The notes beneath the pieces were generated by a model. The model did not search any database. It was not told where the DNA came from and was given only the letters and a program-made list of their open reading frames with translations. The position numbers and the translations under genes were made by a program. A stretch of 64,000 nucleotides of DNA from Vibrio taketomensis (lineage in GTDB: Bacteria; Pseudomonadota; Gammaproteobacteria; Enterobacterales; Vibrionaceae), in the NCBI RefSeq assembly GCF_009938165.1, contig NZ_AP019649.1:1736001-1800000 (forward strand), read 5' to 3'. Shown piece by piece: positions 30,156 to 38,588 of this stretch. The stretch's first letter is position 1; the number at the start of each line of letters is the position of its first letter.

Positions 30156-30178
30156 AAAAGCAGCCAATGGCTGCTTTT
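30156..30178. terminator. Bidirectional terminator
   Basis: Perfect 10-bp stem AAAAGCAGCC/GGCTGCTTTT with a three-base loop between the DEAD-box helicase and the converging DUF1704 gene. Confidence 0.9.
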
Positions 30179-30182
30179 ATTT

Positions 30183-31337
30183 CTACTTAATCGCGTGAGT
30201 AATAAAGCGTCGCACCTCGTCGTTATCCGTCGGATGAACAAACGATGGGGTAATGTTTTGTGGCGCGTTAAAAATTCCTTTATTTACTAGGCGATTAATC
30301 TCAGGTAAGTGCATCAATGCGGTTTTACCGCAAAGGAGGTTAAGAAAGCCCTCTTGCTCTTCGTAAGCGTGCAACACTTCGTGAAATCCACGCAAATAAA
30401 GATAATCTTTGGTGAAACCACCACCACGATAGACACGTGCAGTAATAGTAAATGCGAGGTTTTTCTCAACGCCAAGTTGCTCTTTAAGCATCATAAACGT
30501 GGTGCGGAATGATTTATCCTTAATCATCGAATCCACCGCCAAAACGCGTAAAGCGAGTATCTTCAAACGTTTGATTGTCAGATGGCCCGCTAAGTATTCA
30601 CTTAAGATCGCCATGCCTTCTTGCGTCATGGTGTTGACCGGACAACCAAGAGATAAGACTTTAAATGGTTGGCTGCGAGCATTAAGTGTCGTGACCAAGT
30701 GAACACCCAACTCATGATGCGCCAACGCGTGCGCTTCGACCATCGGCACTTTGGCTGCACTGTTAATTTTAACCGTAGTTTTGCTCACCAAAGCATTGGC
30801 AATCATATTGTCATCTATCACTAAATCGTATTGATAACCCTGTGATCGTGCGAATTGCTCCATGATCTGTTGAATACCCTGAGCATCAACCAGTTGCTTG
30901 TCATCATCTGAGTCCGGAAGATGCAGAATAAAACTGGCATTGCGAATGTCTTTTTCAGTTGGTTCGCCGAAATAACGCAGCGAATTATAGAGAAAATCTT
31001 GGCTACCGAGGGTCTGCAGCTGATCAATTTTGTCCACATACGAGAGAATCACGTCTTCGTATATACGCTGAAGATCCGGATCTTCTACTTTTTCTATCGG
31101 CAAGTTAAACAATTGGCGTTTCAACTGAAACGCATTATGTTCACTAGGTTTGTAGCTAAAGGTGGGCTCAATAGAGTAATGACGACGAAAAAACTCATCA
31201 CGTTGTTCTTTATAATTGATCGGGCTGACTGAGCTTAAAATTTCAATTCCATTGACCAAAGAAAACAATTGGTCATCTAATGCCTTCGCATGCTTCAATC
31301 CGATTCCTGCTATCGGTACGACATTGTCCACACTCAA
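30183..31337 (-). CDS. DUF1704 / QEGLA-motif putative metallopeptidase
   Basis: 384 residues. The protein belongs to the family annotated as 'flavohemoglobin expression-modulating QEGLA motif protein' (TIGR02421, DUF1704). The name-giving motif appears here as QEGMA (239-243). About 30 residues before it is H208-E-L-G-V-H213, an HExxxH zinc-binding motif as in the eukaryotic DUF1704 protein MATCAP, a tyrosine carboxypeptidase; E240 is a plausible third ligand. So the protein is likely a zinc metallopeptidase of the cytoplasm with unknown substrate. It has no signal peptide. Single gene, converging on the DEAD-box helicase and divergent from the rRNA methyltransferase gene. Confidence 0.85.
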   Translation of the reverse strand: MSVDNVVPIAGIGLKHAKALDDQLFSLVNGIEILSSVSPINYKEQRDEFFRRHYSIEPTFSYKPSEHNAFQLKRQLFNLPIEKVEDPDLQRIYEDVILSYVDKIDQLQTLGSQDFLYNSLRYFGEPTEKDIRNASFILHLPDSDDDKQLVDAQGIQQIMEQFARSQGYQYDLVIDDNMIANALVSKTTVKINSAAKVPMVEAHALAHHELGVHLVTTLNARSQPFKVLSLGCPVNTMTQEGMAILSEYLAGHLTIKRLKILALRVLAVDSMIKDKSFRTTFMMLKEQLGVEKNLAFTITARVYRGGGFTKDYLYLRGFHEVLHAYEEQEGFLNLLCGKTALMHLPEINRLVNKGIFNAPQNITPSFVHPTDNDEVRRFITHAIK

Positions 31338-31533
31338 ATTTCATCCCTCTCACTATCATCCATGTTGTGTTTACACGTGAATCCTTCACGTTTTTAACAA
31401 TATGCGCCCGTTTGAACTTTGCAACAAACAGTGATCTAGGGCAAATTCTCATTTTATGAGAAGTTTCTATGCATGACATTTAGACATGAAAAGCCACCAG
31501 CTAATGCCAGTGCAAATTGGCTCAGCTATGGTG

Positions 31534-31563
31534 CTAACAATTCATTATGAAAGTCGATATAAT
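31534..31563 (+). promoter_or_regulatory. Promoter of the TrmH-type methyltransferase gene
   Basis: A consensus TATAAT at 31558-31563, with a weak -35 (CTAACA, 31534-31539) 18 bases before it; transcription would begin about 20 bases before the ATG. Confidence 0.55.
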
Positions 31564-31590
31564 CCCCGCGTTTTCATCTGGGGCAAAAAT

Positions 31591-32325
31591 ATGATATCTA
31601 AAAACCAACTAAAACTGCTGCGCGCTTTAGGTCAAAAGAAGCAGCGTAAAGCACATGGCCTATTCTTAGTTCAAGGTGAAAAAAACGTTCTTGAATTAGC
31701 TACCAGTGAGCTGACTGTTAAACATATCTTTGGCACTGCGGACTTTTTAACGGAAAACAGCCAAACACTCAGCGGTTTTGATTGCGTTGAAGCATCACTC
31801 GATGATTTAACTAAAGCGAGTACTCTAGTTAGCAATAATGCGGCAATCGCAGTGGTTGAAATCCCACAATTCGCAGTGCCGACAGCACAAGGTCTAATGA
31901 TTGCTTTAGATGGCGTGCAAGACCCAGGCAATTTGGGCACGATAATTCGTGTTGCCGATTGGTATGGCATCAAACACATTGTCGCAAGCAGCGATTGTGC
32001 TGACCCTTACAACCCAAAAACCATCAGTGCAACAATGGGCAGTTTTGGTCGCGTACAAGTCCACCAACTTGATTTAGCAAGCTACTTAGCACAATCAAAC
32101 CTACCTGTTTACGGTGCATTTTTGGAAGGTGTTAGCGTACACAAAACTGAATTTGCTGCCGAAGGCATTTTGTTGATGGGTAGCGAGTCTCATGGTATTC
32201 GCGCTGAAGCAGCGAAATTTGTCACTGACAAGATTACTATTCCGGCATTTGGTGGCGCAGAGTCACTCAATGTAGCGATGGCAACAGGCATTATCCTAGA
32301 CAATATTCGCCGCCAGCATAGCTAA
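31591..32325 (+). CDS. TrmH/SpoU family RNA 2'-O-methyltransferase
   Basis: 244 residues from the ATG at 31591 (MISKNQLKLLRALGQKKQRK) with GGGGC upstream; earlier in-frame starts overlap the promoter. An N-terminal substrate-binding domain (about 1-85; KAHGLFLVQGEKNV) is followed by the trefoil-knot SPOUT domain with the three signature motifs: DGVQDPGNLGTIIRVADWYG, LMGSESHGI and IPAFGGAESLNVAMATGIIL. It uses S-adenosylmethionine to methylate ribose 2'-OH in rRNA or tRNA; the target base cannot be given, although RlmB-like proteins are the closest in layout. Single gene with a strong terminator. Confidence 0.9.
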   Translation: MISKNQLKLLRALGQKKQRKAHGLFLVQGEKNVLELATSELTVKHIFGTADFLTENSQTLSGFDCVEASLDDLTKASTLVSNNAAIAVVEIPQFAVPTAQGLMIALDGVQDPGNLGTIIRVADWYGIKHIVASSDCADPYNPKTISATMGSFGRVQVHQLDLASYLAQSNLPVYGAFLEGVSVHKTEFAAEGILLMGSESHGIRAEAAKFVTDKITIPAFGGAESLNVAMATGIILDNIRRQHS

Positions 32326-32350
32326 TTGACGTTTGAACGACAGGTCTATA

Positions 32351-32386
32351 AAAAGCGTAACATTGGAATACCAATGTTACGCTTTT
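32351..32386. terminator. Strong bidirectional terminator
   Basis: Perfect 16-bp stem (32351-32366 with 32371-32386) and a four-base loop, ending in T on one strand and A on the other, between the methyltransferase gene and the converging fdxA. Confidence 0.93.
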
Positions 32387-32406
32387 ATATCAACCAGTTG
32401 AGAAGA

Positions 32407-32730
32407 TTATCGCTCTAACATACCCAGTTTGTTTGGCACGCCATCCCACTTTTCAGCATCATCCATGGCTGGTTTTACTTCGGTTTGGTTTGGCCAAATT
32501 TCCGCAAGCTCAGCATTGAGCTCTTTGTAAATTTCTTGCCCTTCAGGTAGCTCATCTTCTTGAAAGATCGCTTGCGCCGCACACTCATCGACACATAGAC
32601 CGCAATCGATACATTCAATTGGGTTGATTACCATAAAGTTTGGCCCCTCATGAAACGCATCTGCTGGGCATACTGCGACACAGTCAGTGTATTTACATTG
32701 GATACAGTTATCCGTTACGACAAACGCCAT
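32407..32730 (-). CDS. fdxA: 7Fe-8S ferredoxin FdxA
   Basis: 107 residues from the internal ATG (MAFVVTDNC), which matches family N-termini; the earlier start adds three residues. Cysteines follow the Azotobacter ferredoxin I plan: C9, C17 and C50 for a 3Fe-4S cluster; C21, C40, C43 and C46 for a 4Fe-4S cluster, with C12 as the extra free cysteine. The acidic C-terminal half ([16 protein letters not shown]) is typical. A small cytoplasmic electron carrier; its partners are not fixed by context. One oddity: the usual CPAQAI after the second cluster is CAAQAI. Monocistronic. Confidence 0.95.
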   Translation of the reverse strand: MAFVVTDNCIQCKYTDCVAVCPADAFHEGPNFMVINPIECIDCGLCVDECAAQAIFQEDELPEGQEIYKELNAELAEIWPNQTEVKPAMDDAEKWDGVPNKLGMLER

Positions 32731-33148
32731 GACAATCAACTCTTAATTCGTCAAAAAATAAGGCGGGAATAATACTGATATACCCAAGTGACTTCAAGAT
32801 GCAGGATTCAGAGCATTGTCACTGAATCAAGCACCATTAGGTTACTTGAGTATTTCCCCATAACTTCAAGAGACCAGCAATCAAACCTAATCGCTTGACC
32901 CTTTTAGTTTACACCCAAACCATCAAATTATGTGACTAAGCAAGCCTCCCCTAAACATAGAAAGCCTCTGAGCGTGGACCAACAATGTGATGAGGTTTGC
33001 GAGTGCAAGCCAACAACGCTGTGAATTCAAGTAGGACGGGGATTTTTTAGTATGACAGACAAAGGAAATTCTCGTAAAATGCGCGCCATTGTGAGCGCGA
33101 GGTACCCCACCTTTTGCGCTAAGACACCATAAACAACGAGACATCAAC
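32731..33148. other. Intergenic region between fdxA and the flavoprotein gene
   Basis: About 420 bases containing the MITE-like inverted repeat listed separately. To the right of it an 82-codon minus-strand frame can be read (32923-33171), but it overlaps the flavoprotein start and has no family character. Near 33076 the sequence AAAATGCGCGCCATT resembles the stretch before the DEAD-box helicase (28797-28812), where it follows a putative -10 box. Confidence 0.4.
32779..32853. repeat. MITE-like imperfect inverted repeat
   Basis: Outer arms ATACCCAAGTGAC (32780-32792) and GTTACTTGAGTAT (32841-32853) pair with two mismatches; an inner perfect 7-bp pair GATTCAG/CTGAATC lies between. The left arm with its following TCAAG recurs at 46985. 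About 75 bases, no coding capacity; it looks like a small non-autonomous dispersed element of vibrios. Confidence 0.55.
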
Positions 33149-34768
33149 ATGATACGTTTAAATGAAATCAAGCTTCCTCTTGATCACGAGGAAGGCGCAC
33201 TACTTGACGCTATTTCAGAAAAACTTGGCATTAATGCTGAGCAAGTTATCTCTTTCAATGTATTTAGACGTGGCTACGATGCTCGTAAGAAAACCAACAT
33301 CCACCTTATCTATACGCTAGATGTGATTGTTGAGGGCGATGAAAATGCCCTACTCGAGAAATTCACCAAAGACCCGCACGTACGCCAAACGCCAGATATG
33401 GAATACAAGTTTGTCGCGAAAGCACCTGAGAACCTAACTGAACGCCCTGTTGTTATTGGTTTTGGTCCTTGTGGTCTATTCGCGGGTCTAGTACTTGCAC
33501 AAATGGGCTTTAACCCAATTATTGTTGAGCGTGGCAAAGAAGTACGCGAACGTACTAAAGATACCTTCGGCTTCTGGCGTAAACGCACGCTTAACCCTGA
33601 ATCAAACGTACAATTTGGTGAAGGTGGTGCTGGTACTTTCTCTGACGGTAAGCTCTACAGCCAAGTTAAAGATCCAAACTTCTACGGTCGTAAGGTAATC
33701 ACTGAGTTTGTTGCCGCTGGTGCACCGGAAGAGATTCTATACGTAAGTAAGCCGCACATCGGTACCTTTAAACTGGTAACCATGATTGAAAAAATGCGCG
33801 CGAAAATCCTAGAACTTGGCGGCGAAATTCGTTTTAGTACGCGCGTTGACGACATCCACATGGATGGCGAGCAAATTACTGGCGTGACGCTATCAAACGG
33901 CGAAGAAATCAAATCTCGTCATGTTGTGCTCGCAGTTGGTCACAGCGCACGTGACACATTTGAAATGCTAAACGAGCGTGGCGTTTATATGGAAGCGAAA
34001 CCTTTCTCGGTTGGTTTCCGTATTGAACACAAACAATCGATGATCGATGAAGCTCGCTTCGGTCCTAACGCTGGTCACCCTCTTCTAGGCGCGGCAGACT
34101 ACAAACTTGTGCACCACTGTAAAAATGGTCGCACAGTATACAGCTTCTGCATGTGTCCGGGCGGTACTGTGGTTGCAGCGACGTCAGAAGAAGGTCGTGT
34201 AGTAACGAACGGTATGAGCCAATACTCTCGTGCTGAACGTAACGCAAACAGCGCTATCGTAGTGGGTATTTCTCCAGAAGTGGATTACCCTGGCGATCCA
34301 CTGGCAGGTATTCGTTTCCAACGTGAACTTGAATCAAATGCTTACCTACTGGGCGGCGAAAACTATGATGCACCAGCACAAAAAATCGGTGACTTCCTAA
34401 AAGGCCGCGATCCAAGTGCTATTGGTGATGTTGAGCCTTCATTTACACCGGGCATCAAACTAACGGATCTATCGAAAGCACTACCACCGTTTGCTATCGA
34501 AGCAATCCGTGAAGCAATCCCAGCGTTTGACCGCAAGATCAAAGGCTTTGCCTCAGCAGATGGTCTACTCACTGGCGTAGAAACACGTACTTCGTCTCCA
34601 GTTTGTATCAAACGTGGCAAAGACTTCCAAAGCGTTAACCTTAAAGGCTTCTTCCCTGCAGGTGAAGGTGCAGGTTACGCAGGCGGTATCCTTTCTGCGG
34701 GTATCGATGGTATCAAAGTAGCGGAAGCCGTTGCTCGCGATATTATGGCTCAGCTAGAAAACGCATAA
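33149..34768 (+). CDS. FAD-dependent dehydrogenase of the COG2509 type
   Basis: 539 residues. An N-terminal domain of about 90 residues (EIKLPLDHEEGALLDAISEK) precedes a flavin-binding Rossmann fold with the glycine motif VIGFGPCGLFAGLVLA and the adenine-ribose acidic residue in IIVERGKEV; the second FAD contact FFPAGEGAGYAGGI is near the C-terminus. The family is widespread, annotated as 'uncharacterised FAD-dependent dehydrogenase' or NAD(P)/FAD-dependent oxidoreductase, and its substrate is not known. Codon use is of the highly expressed type. Starts at ATG 33149. Single gene with a terminator. Confidence 0.88.
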   Translation: MIRLNEIKLPLDHEEGALLDAISEKLGINAEQVISFNVFRRGYDARKKTNIHLIYTLDVIVEGDENALLEKFTKDPHVRQTPDMEYKFVAKAPENLTERPVVIGFGPCGLFAGLVLAQMGFNPIIVERGKEVRERTKDTFGFWRKRTLNPESNVQFGEGGAGTFSDGKLYSQVKDPNFYGRKVITEFVAAGAPEEILYVSKPHIGTFKLVTMIEKMRAKILELGGEIRFSTRVDDIHMDGEQITGVTLSNGEEIKSRHVVLAVGHSARDTFEMLNERGVYMEAKPFSVGFRIEHKQSMIDEARFGPNAGHPLLGAADYKLVHHCKNGRTVYSFCMCPGGTVVAATSEEGRVVTNGMSQYSRAERNANSAIVVGISPEVDYPGDPLAGIRFQRELESNAYLLGGENYDAPAQKIGDFLKGRDPSAIGDVEPSFTPGIKLTDLSKALPPFAIEAIREAIPAFDRKIKGFASADGLLTGVETRTSSPVCIKRGKDFQSVNLKGFFPAGEGAGYAGGILSAGIDGIKVAEAVARDIMAQLENA

Positions 34769-34796
34769 TCCATAGTATTAACTCACCACGTTTATC

Positions 34797-34823
34797 AAAG
34801 CCAGTCTCCATGACTGGCTTTTT
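34797..34823 (+). terminator. Terminator after the flavoprotein gene
   Basis: Perfect 10-bp stem AAAGCCAGTC/GACTGGCTTT, five-base loop, T tail. Confidence 0.9.
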
Positions 34824-34969
34824 CATGCCTTCTTCCTAAACAATCACTCCGATATAAAGCCCATACCTCTCTGTATTCATATGTAACACGATGTAGACCC
34901 AACAAAAATGCGCTGATCGTGGATCCAGCGACTAAACTTATTGGCAGCGAAATGGGATAAGGAACAACG

Positions 34970-35509
34970 ATGCTTAATAAAGAAGACGCAGGTTTAATCG
35001 TCGTCGACATACAAGGTAAGCTCGCCACATTAGTGCATGATAGTGAAACCGTCATCGCGAACTGCGCTAAGTTAATTCAAGGAGCGCAGTCACTTGGCAT
35101 GCCGATTATATGGTTAGAGCAAAATCCAGAAAAACTGGGTAGTACTATCGAGGCTATTGCTGAACTAATGGGAGAGCAGCAACCCATCGCCAAATATACT
35201 TTTGACGGTTGTGCTGAACCCGAGTTTAAGCTCGCGTTGAACGAAGCCCAGAAACATTCATGGTTACTTTGCGGTATCGAAACCCATATTTGCGTTTATC
35301 AAACGGCTACACATCTCGCCAACCTGCATTTTGATATTCATGTAGTGAGTGACTGTGTTTCGTCGCGAAATGTCGCGAATCATAACCTTACTTTGACAAA
35401 ATTCAATAACGAAAACGTTAAAGTAACGGGACTTGAAATGTGCCTGTACGAACTAGTCAAAGATTGCAGAGATCCTGGATTCAAGCAGATATTAACGCTA
35501 GTAAAATAA
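34970..35509 (+). CDS. Isochorismatase-family cysteine hydrolase
   Basis: 179 residues with the catalytic triad of the family: D13 (IVVDIQGKL), K75 (IAKYTFDG) and C108 (GIETHICVYQ). The family covers isochorismatases, nicotinamidases and N-carbamoyl hydrolases; this short single-domain form is of the YcaC-like, unknown-substrate kind. The GIETHxCV block is the clearest signature. Soluble, cytoplasmic. AAGGAAC precedes the ATG. It stands alone between two unrelated genes, so the context gives no substrate. Confidence 0.88.
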   Translation: MLNKEDAGLIVVDIQGKLATLVHDSETVIANCAKLIQGAQSLGMPIIWLEQNPEKLGSTIEAIAELMGEQQPIAKYTFDGCAEPEFKLALNEAQKHSWLLCGIETHICVYQTATHLANLHFDIHVVSDCVSSRNVANHNLTLTKFNNENVKVTGLEMCLYELVKDCRDPGFKQILTLVK

Positions 35510-35689
35510 GCAGACATTGGGTGTTATATCCACAAAACGAGCAAACACCCATAGATTTCATCACTAAACAAACAATTATCGATTGAAATGAAGTCAATAA
35601 AAATCAACAATCGACACCATCGCCATGTTTAATTGAACAAATGTATTCGAAGTCTACACTTGCTCACAGCGCAACTAATATGAATCAAA

Positions 35690-36991
35690 ATGAGCAATAA
35701 CCTAAATTACGATTATAAAAAATATATGCTGCCGCTTATTAAGCTGCTCGCACTAACAATGCTCATCGTCGGTTCCACATACACCGCCTACAATGCATTG
35801 CAACTAAAAAAACTATCCGAATCAATCGTTAACGACTTTAACCAGCTTTATTCGATCAGTCGCCGTTTTGCTCAGTATTACAACAATACGGACATGACCT
35901 TTCTAGAAAAGGGAACCCATGTAAGAAATGGTGTGAGCATCATGGTCTCAAAAGATAGTGAGGTAAAGGTTCTATCGAAGGGGATTAACAAATTACGCTC
36001 ACAATTTGAAACCATCGCCCCGAACCACATCTGGACCGTTGCTATCTTCGAACATCCATCAGCTTATGGTCACTTTGATCCACTACGTAAAGCATACGCC
36101 GACCGTTACAGTGAATATAAAGCTAACGACGTGATGAACCGCATCATCAAGACAGAAAGTCTCGAAGACACCTACTCGCAGTTCTATGGCTGTAACATTA
36201 AGTTATCGGAACCCTATGCAGAACCGGGTACCGACCAAATAATTCGTACCATTTTTTACCCGGTATACAACCAAGGTGTGCTCAACGCTTTGCTCGCGGT
36301 TGATATTAAAAATAGCTTTATTGACTATCAGGTGAATAAGTTTAATGACGAATATTGGACCGCCATTGATACAAAAGCACATTGGTTAGCGTTGAAATTA
36401 CCAATTAAAATTTCATGCACCAATGCTGAACCAATCTATGTTGGCTTCGGATTTGGCAATATTTTTGAGCGTATCTTTGCGCCATCGGTTTTCATTGCTT
36501 TGTTTGGTCACATACTGATGCTGGTGTATAAGCGTAATAAACAGCGTTTTTACAAAGACCGAATGACTGGTTTTTATCGCCGAGATTTTTATGAGCCAAG
36601 GCTCAAAAAACAACAGAATTTTTCTTTGTTGGTCATTGATATTGATTTCTTTAAATCAATTAATGACGCCTTGGGCCACAAAGTCGGCGATGATGTTATT
36701 AGTGAGGTAACGCGTCGAATAGCGAGTCAAATTCGATCCAGCGATGCGGCTATTCGCTGGGGTGGTGAGGAGTTTGTAATCTCGTTTAGAAACATGGATG
36801 AGCAAATACTTCGAGAAAAAGCAGAAGCGATCAGAGCCTGTATCATTGAGCATTCAATTGAAGGTTTGAATGTGACCGTTTCTATCGGTGGCGTTCATCT
36901 TGAGGACAGTACATTTGCAGAAGCCTTCCGTATTGCCGATGAAGCGTTGTACCAATCAAAACAAAATGGTCGTAACCGCGTAACGTTCTAA
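35690..36991 (+). CDS. Membrane-bound diguanylate cyclase with a periplasmic sensor
   Basis: 433 residues. A transmembrane helix at about 13-33, a periplasmic Cache-like sensor of about 230 residues, a second helix near 265-283, then a GGDEF domain with GGEEF at 358-362 and the product-inhibition motif RSSD at 349-352, five residues upstream. DIDFFKSIND and ADEALYQSKQNGRNRV complete the active fold, so it should make cyclic di-GMP. It faces the three-gene phosphorelay/HD-GYP operon that follows, with only a terminator between, which puts a synthase beside a degrading enzyme. No strong ribosome binding site is seen at the ATG. Confidence 0.92.
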   Translation: MSNNLNYDYKKYMLPLIKLLALTMLIVGSTYTAYNALQLKKLSESIVNDFNQLYSISRRFAQYYNNTDMTFLEKGTHVRNGVSIMVSKDSEVKVLSKGINKLRSQFETIAPNHIWTVAIFEHPSAYGHFDPLRKAYADRYSEYKANDVMNRIIKTESLEDTYSQFYGCNIKLSEPYAEPGTDQIIRTIFYPVYNQGVLNALLAVDIKNSFIDYQVNKFNDEYWTAIDTKAHWLALKLPIKISCTNAEPIYVGFGFGNIFERIFAPSVFIALFGHILMLVYKRNKQRFYKDRMTGFYRRDFYEPRLKKQQNFSLLVIDIDFFKSINDALGHKVGDDVISEVTRRIASQIRSSDAAIRWGGEEFVISFRNMDEQILREKAEAIRACIIEHSIEGLNVTVSIGGVHLEDSTFAEAFRIADEALYQSKQNGRNRVTF

Positions 36992-37018
36992 TCACCCGTT
37001 ACCAGCATTGAAGTAAAA

Positions 37019-37042
37019 CAAGCAGCCTTTGCGCTGCTTGTT
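37019..37042. terminator. Terminator between convergent signalling genes
   Basis: Perfect 8-bp stem CAAGCAGC/GCTGCTTG with a six-base loop between the diguanylate cyclase and the REC-REC-kinase gene; the T run is modest on the plus side. Confidence 0.7.
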
Positions 37043-37065
37043 TGCTTTCTCACATAACGAAAACC

Positions 37066-38586
37066 TTACGGCGAAACTTTGAATATCAACGTTATGGTTG
37101 TCTGTTGGTCCGCAACGTTTAAGCTCACCTCTCCTCCTTGTGCACGAGCGCACAACTTAGCCGAATATGCACCTAACCCCTGCCCTCTAGGCTTTCCTGA
37201 GCTGACAAACTTGTCAAAGAAGTGCTCTCTAATGGCTGCTGGCACCTCTCCTTGGTTCGTCATATTGATCACTATCGAATCATCTTCAACGCTTGAAGTA
37301 ACGGTAATATCGGATTTATTCGGCGCAGCTTCGATAGCGTTAGCAATTAGATTACTAAACATCGCATAGCTCAGAACATCATCCCCTTGATAAGCGTGTG
37401 CAGGATCAATATCGTGTTTAAACTCTAATTGCTTGTTTTTCGCCATCGATTGATAACTTGCCATCACTTTTTGCAAAGTGTTACCAAGGGCAATTTTGTT
37501 CAAAGCGTCTGGTGCATCACCCCGTTCGAGTTTAGTTAGAAGATCGTATTGTTCCATCATTTGCACTAAGCTCGCTGAACTCTCTTTGAGTAGCTGCACT
37601 TCCTCTTGCTCACTCACCATATCCACTAATGTGGAGTGTAATGCCGTCAGTGGACTTCTAAAATCATGAAAGAAAGCTTGCAATGCATCATCCTGATGAC
37701 GAGAAGCATCGATTAAATCATCAATTTGTTGCGATAGCTTTTCACGTTGAATAACTGAGTTAATATGTGTATCGATACGCGCTAACACGACTTCAGGAAT
37801 GATTGGCTTTTGAATATAATCTACCGCACCTAGTTTTAGACCTTTCACCACATCATCCGTTTGTGATAACGCTGATACGAAAATAATCGGAATAAACTGA
37901 GTTTCAGGATCTGATTTAAGGGACTCACATACCGCCAAACCATCCATTTCTGGCATCATGATGTCCAAAAGAATCAGGTCTGGTTTTTCAGATTTCGCAC
38001 ATATATCTAAAGCTTGCTGACCACTACGACACACTTTGATCTTATAGTGTGGTTTAAGCAATTCACCTAAAACTTGTAGGTTTGAAGGTTCATCGTCTAC
38101 CACTAAAATGGTTCGTTGTTTGGGCTCTTCAGTGGTATCTTTTCGCTCTTTACTTGCAATTCCATTGCCGCGAATCGGCGAGACAAAGGCTTTATGCACT
38201 CGCTCAGCCAAAGTCACTTTAGAAAACGGTTTAACCAGATATTCGGACACGCCCGCTTCTATCGCCTGAACAACATCACTCTGCTGCAGGTTACCAGTCA
38301 GCATAATAAAAGGCGTATCTTTGTTCTTTTGCGACTCTCGGACATTTTGCAATAGCGCTAAACCGTCCATCTTTGGCATTTTCCAATCGGATACGATCAA
38401 ATCTACTGAATAGTTTTTTAGGTATTGTAATGCTTCTTTACCGTCTCTTGCTTTATAGACGGATTTAAACCCAAGCCGCTCAAATGCGACACGTAGGGTC
38501 TGGGTAATCGCTTCAAAATCGTCAACGACCAATACGGACATTTCTTTATACGGGGAGTCATAATTAACCCTTTGTATACTCTCCAT
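37066..38586 (-). CDS. Double response-regulator / histidine kinase (REC-REC-HisKA-HATPase)
   Basis: 506 residues, no membrane segment. Two receiver domains come first: REC1 (about 15-135, phospho-acceptor D67 in VSDWKMPKMDG) and REC2 (about 158-275, D208 in LLDIMMPEMDG). A helical linker leads to a histidine kinase core with H306 in FFHDFRSPLTAL, an N box NLIANAIEA and a G box GQGLGAYSAKL. This 'receiver-first' kinase can take phosphate from another kinase and pass it on or switch its own activity. It starts two bases after the HD-GYP gene stop, third in an operon with the giant hybrid kinase, so it is probably a downstream relay. Its output partner is not evident. Confidence 0.9.
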   Translation of the reverse strand: MESIQRVNYDSPYKEMSVLVVDDFEAITQTLRVAFERLGFKSVYKARDGKEALQYLKNYSVDLIVSDWKMPKMDGLALLQNVRESQKNKDTPFIMLTGNLQQSDVVQAIEAGVSEYLVKPFSKVTLAERVHKAFVSPIRGNGIASKERKDTTEEPKQRTILVVDDEPSNLQVLGELLKPHYKIKVCRSGQQALDICAKSEKPDLILLDIMMPEMDGLAVCESLKSDPETQFIPIIFVSALSQTDDVVKGLKLGAVDYIQKPIIPEVVLARIDTHINSVIQREKLSQQIDDLIDASRHQDDALQAFFHDFRSPLTALHSTLVDMVSEQEEVQLLKESSASLVQMMEQYDLLTKLERGDAPDALNKIALGNTLQKVMASYQSMAKNKQLEFKHDIDPAHAYQGDDVLSYAMFSNLIANAIEAAPNKSDITVTSSVEDDSIVINMTNQGEVPAAIREHFFDKFVSSGKPRGQGLGAYSAKLCARAQGGEVSLNVADQQTTITLIFKVSP

Positions 38587-38588
38587 TA

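Noticed and set aside
32923..33171. 82-codon minus-strand frame upstream of the flavoprotein gene
   Set aside because: Overlaps the start of a real gene and has no protein-like signature.
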